Origin: Dehalococcoidia bacterium | GTDB lineage: Bacteria; Chloroflexota; Dehalococcoidia; GIF9; AB-539-J10 | Length of the DNA: 7,804 nucleotides | Direction of reading: 5' to 3' | NCBI GenBank assembly: GCA_030589825.1 | Contig: JAUUZT010000036.1 | Coordinates: 1-7,804 of the forward strand | Shown here: piece by piece, positions 6,374 through 7,804 of the stretch | How positions within the stretch are numbered: position 1 is the stretch's first letter | Layout: every line of letters starts with the position of its first letter | Translations under genes and position numbers: made by a program | Notes under the pieces: model-generated | What the model saw: only the letters and a program-made list of their open reading frames with translations | Told to the model about the DNA's origin: nothing | Database searches by the model: none

Positions 6374-6918
6374 TTATTGGCTCCTACAATACATGGCGCT
6401 TTTTTAATTATATCCACTGATTTGAAATACTGTTCAATTACTTTCTTAAGTTCTGTTGATGTAAATCCATGTTGGAAAGTGCCGCGGCTTGTAATCCAAC
6501 CATCATCGTCCTTTTTCCATGGTTTGCTTGACTTAATTCTGTTTTGTTCGATGTCATGTTTTGTTCGTACTGAAAAATATACTTTCCCGCCGCTGGGTAA
6601 AAAATTATATATTTCTTGTAAACATTTGTTTCGTTCATTTTCCTGTAATACATTAAGAACGCAGCTACAAGTGACAATATTAAATAATCCTGCCAATTTT
6701 GCAGGATATGGTGTTGGTTTAAAGTGTGGGTCCCAGCCAGCAACAGTATCTACTTTTGATAGATAGTAAATTAAATCACAACCTTTGCCACAGCCCCAGT
6801 CGAATACCATATCAGTGGGATGTAATTGACGACCTATAATTTTTGCAAGTGCAGACGGTGATTTTCGGGTTATTGCTGTCCTTGCCGTGGGTGGAATATT
6901 AGATTCTTTGTAAGACAT
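6370..6918 (-). CDS. SAM-dependent methyltransferase resembling the N-terminal domain of DNA phosphorothioation-associated putative methyltransferases
   Basis: A 182-residue class I (Rossmann-fold) methyltransferase. Motif I is VFDWGCGKGCDL at 38-49, which binds S-adenosylmethionine. GWDPHFKP at 61-68 supplies the acidic residue of motif II, and CVLNVLQENER at 86-96 is the motif IV region. Residues 145-152 (RGTFQHGF) and the N-terminal TARTAITRKSPSAL at 11-24 match features I recall in the dnd-associated methyltransferase family (RHKTA near the start, GCGxGxD, GWDP, NLGYVLNVIED, TFQKYY). The protein is only one domain of that family; the other domain is the separate gene immediately upstream. 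It starts within the upstream gene (20-base overlap) with AGAGG very close before the ATG. It ends with an ATGA overlap with the ParB-PAPS-reductase gene, so three genes are probably translated together. The target (DNA, RNA or a small molecule) cannot be read from the sequence. A generic methyltransferase is the safe minimum. Confidence 0.78.
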   Translation of the reverse strand: MSYKESNIPPTARTAITRKSPSALAKIIGRQLHPTDMVFDWGCGKGCDLIYYLSKVDTVAGWDPHFKPTPYPAKLAGLFNIVTCSCVLNVLQENERNKCLQEIYNFLPSGGKVYFSVRTKHDIEQNRIKSSKPWKKDDDGWITSRGTFQHGFTSTELKKVIEQYFKSVDIIKKAPCIVGANK

Positions 6919-7366
6919 GATCCTCTATCTCCCATCCTTCTTCTATAAGGAATTCGTCCCAAAAGTTTTTCCTTCCGATGTGACTGAGAAGATTTTTGGG
7001 GTATAGCCCTGCTACAACTTCCTGCTCTGTTAATCTCTTAAAGGATTGATAATTCGGGTCTGTGCGCTTTATGAATGTTTCCTTTCGGTGTAATATCACG
7101 GGGTTGTTTTGTGCTTTTCCGTACCTGATTTTACCAGTGTCAATGTTCACAGATGCATATCCTTTAAGGGCTGGGTGTGGATCGCTGTAAAAGTCTGGAT
7201 AGTTTGAAAATGTTATTCTACTTCGGTCTTTCGATACTCTAAGCATATTCCATTCAAGGCTTGATGGAGTTAATTTCTTTGCTTGGTCTACAAGCTTTAA
7301 ATCCGATGCCTTTAATTCATCAATATTGGTTCGATGAACATAGACATTCCCGTGCACGATTTTCAT
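6899..7366 (-). CDS. Stand-alone homologue of the C-terminal domain of DNA phosphorothioation-associated putative methyltransferases
   Basis: A 155-residue soluble protein with no methyltransferase motifs of its own. Residues 8-18 (VYVHRTNIDEL), 56-67 (YPDFYSDPHPAL), 78-98 (ending NNPVILHRKETF) and 109-122 (FKRLTEQEVVAGLY), followed by GRKNFWDEFL at 131-140, match in the same order what I remember of the C-terminal region of the dnd-associated putative methyltransferase family (TIGR04096-type). There the domain follows a methyltransferase domain in one chain of roughly 500 residues. The conserved Asp, His, Arg, Lys and Glu in PDFxxDPHPAL and LHRKETF look like an active or nucleic-acid-binding site of unknown chemistry. 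The start at 7366 has a good ribosome binding site (AAAGGAGATGAG). The gene overlaps the downstream methyltransferase by 20 bases in another frame, which suggests coupled translation and a two-subunit complex. Biochemical function is unknown; family recognition is from memory. Confidence 0.7.
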   Translation of the reverse strand: MKIVHGNVYVHRTNIDELKASDLKLVDQAKKLTPSSLEWNMLRVSKDRSRITFSNYPDFYSDPHPALKGYASVNIDTGKIRYGKAQNNPVILHRKETFIKRTDPNYQSFKRLTEQEVVAGLYPKNLLSHIGRKNFWDEFLIEEGWEIEDHVLQRI

Positions 7367-7385
7367 CTTTTATCTCATCTCCTTT

Positions 7386-7411
7386 CTACAAATTATATTA
7401 GTAGTTTGTAG
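7386..7411 (-). repeat. AT-rich inverted repeat in the leader of the 155-residue gene
   Basis: A 7-base perfect inverted repeat (ctacaaa at 7386-7392, tttgtag at 7405-7411) with a 12-base AT-rich spacer. It lies in the 69-base gap between the methylase stop and the next start, just ahead of the ribosome binding site AAAGGAGATGAG. It could be an RNA hairpin or operator, but an inverted repeat this short can arise by chance. Confidence 0.25.
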
Positions 7412-7435
7412 TTAATAGTAATACGCTCTGTTGGT

Positions 7436-7804
7436 TTATATAGGTGTTGGATATTCTGATAATGTTAACTGGCGTGGGCTAGTATCTTGTGTTGTGAGTT
7501 CTGCTTCCGCTATTTCGTTTATTTCTGATGATCTTGCAGCTTTCATATCCTGCGCCCAGTGGGTGAAATATTGTGTCATGGCCATGGGTGTGTACCAGTA
7601 GTTCCTGCATTCGAGTGTCAGGGTATTGCCGTGGATGATTACTGCCGAACAGCCGAGTAATGAAAGCTGGATATAGCACATGCAGCACGCTATGTAATCG
7701 GTGTCTTGGGTTATTATTTTTAGCTGGCGCTGGTAATTGATCTTGAGGTTTCGTAGGTGATCGCATAGGGCTATGACCATGGCACCTGCGCCTACCGCGG
7801 GTTC
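7436..7804 (-). CDS. N6-adenine DNA methylase-like protein, C-terminal part (5' end beyond window)
   Basis: The open frame continues past the window edge; 122 residues are visible and the real start is outside. The first visible residues, EPAVGAGAMVIALCDHL, read as methyltransferase motif I (D/E-P-x-x-G-x-G) that binds S-adenosylmethionine. The following ITQDTDYIACCMCYIQLSLL and VIIHGNTLTLECRNYWYTP match my memory of the N6-adenine methylase-like proteins carried by phages and conjugative elements. The gene therefore probably modifies DNA or descends from an enzyme that did. Odd point: the expected catalytic NPPY/NPPF motif is not present between motif I and the stop codon, so the protein may be a degenerate or non-catalytic member unless the motif lies before motif I in a permuted order. 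The tail of about 40 residues is polar. It leads the modification block, 69 bases before the next gene. The family call is from recognition, not a search. Confidence 0.72.
   Translation of the reverse strand, partial: EPAVGAGAMVIALCDHLRNLKINYQRQLKIITQDTDYIACCMCYIQLSLLGCSAVIIHGNTLTLECRNYWYTPMAMTQYFTHWAQDMKAARSSEINEIAEAELTTQDTSPRQLTLSEYPTPI

Noticed and set aside
6438..6743. A 101-codon minus-strand frame inside the methyltransferase gene
   Set aside because: It is another frame of a gene with clear methyltransferase motifs, has no ribosome binding site of note, and its protein sequence looks random.
6899..6918. A frameshift that broke one methyltransferase gene into two
   Set aside because: The domains are in the opposite order from the single-chain family, and both genes have their own start and ribosome binding site.
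7479..7766. A 95-codon minus-strand frame overlapping the methylase-like gene
   Set aside because: The alternative frame has motif I and family-like segments through to its stop; this one has none.

Overview
This window is the packaging and head-assembly region of a tailed double-stranded DNA virus, or of an integrated provirus. Every recognisable gene is on the minus strand, so the transcriptional order runs from position 7804 down to 1. Overlapping ATGA junctions, a terminase pair followed by a portal and a minor head protein, and gene-to-gene spacing of a few bases are typical of such viruses. The host cannot be fixed from sequence alone. An anaerobic prokaryote is likely, because there is a small protein resembling the end of the oxygen-sensitive ribonucleotide reductase NrdD. 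Heavy use of AGA/AGG (Arg) and ATA (Ile) codons and a TTTTTAAA box ahead of the portal gene fit a methanogen-like archaeon; this is an inference.

Layout in transcription order. (1) 7804-4985 is a nucleic-acid-modification block: the end of an N6-adenine-methylase-like gene; a 155-residue protein resembling the C-terminal domain of the DNA-phosphorothioation-associated putative methyltransferase family; a 182-residue protein resembling the methyltransferase domain of that same family; and a 462-residue fusion of a ParB/Srx-like domain with a PAPS-reductase-like PP-loop domain. The last three genes overlap or abut and look translationally coupled. (2) 4976-2993 encodes the small and large terminase subunits, whose genes overlap by 92 bases. 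(3) 2968-2388 holds a tiny glycine-rich basic protein and a stand-alone NrdD-like zinc and glycyl-radical domain. (4) 2387-2167 is a 221-base gene-free stretch with several hairpins and a possible promoter. (5) 2166-1 encodes the portal, a 58-residue membrane protein and the start of a minor head protein that runs off the window.

How the parts may work together: the terminase, portal and minor head proteins package and admit the genome into the capsid. The upstream block plausibly alters viral DNA before packaging, perhaps with sulfur and methyl chemistry that protects it from host defences. The NrdD-like protein looks like an accessory metabolic gene supporting deoxynucleotide supply. The two most unusual items are the split and order-swapped phosphorothioation-associated methyltransferase next to a ParB-PAPS-reductase fusion, and the free-standing glycyl-radical domain. 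No stretch over 300 bases lacks a gene. I saw no tRNA, rRNA, CRISPR array, integrase or intact transposon.
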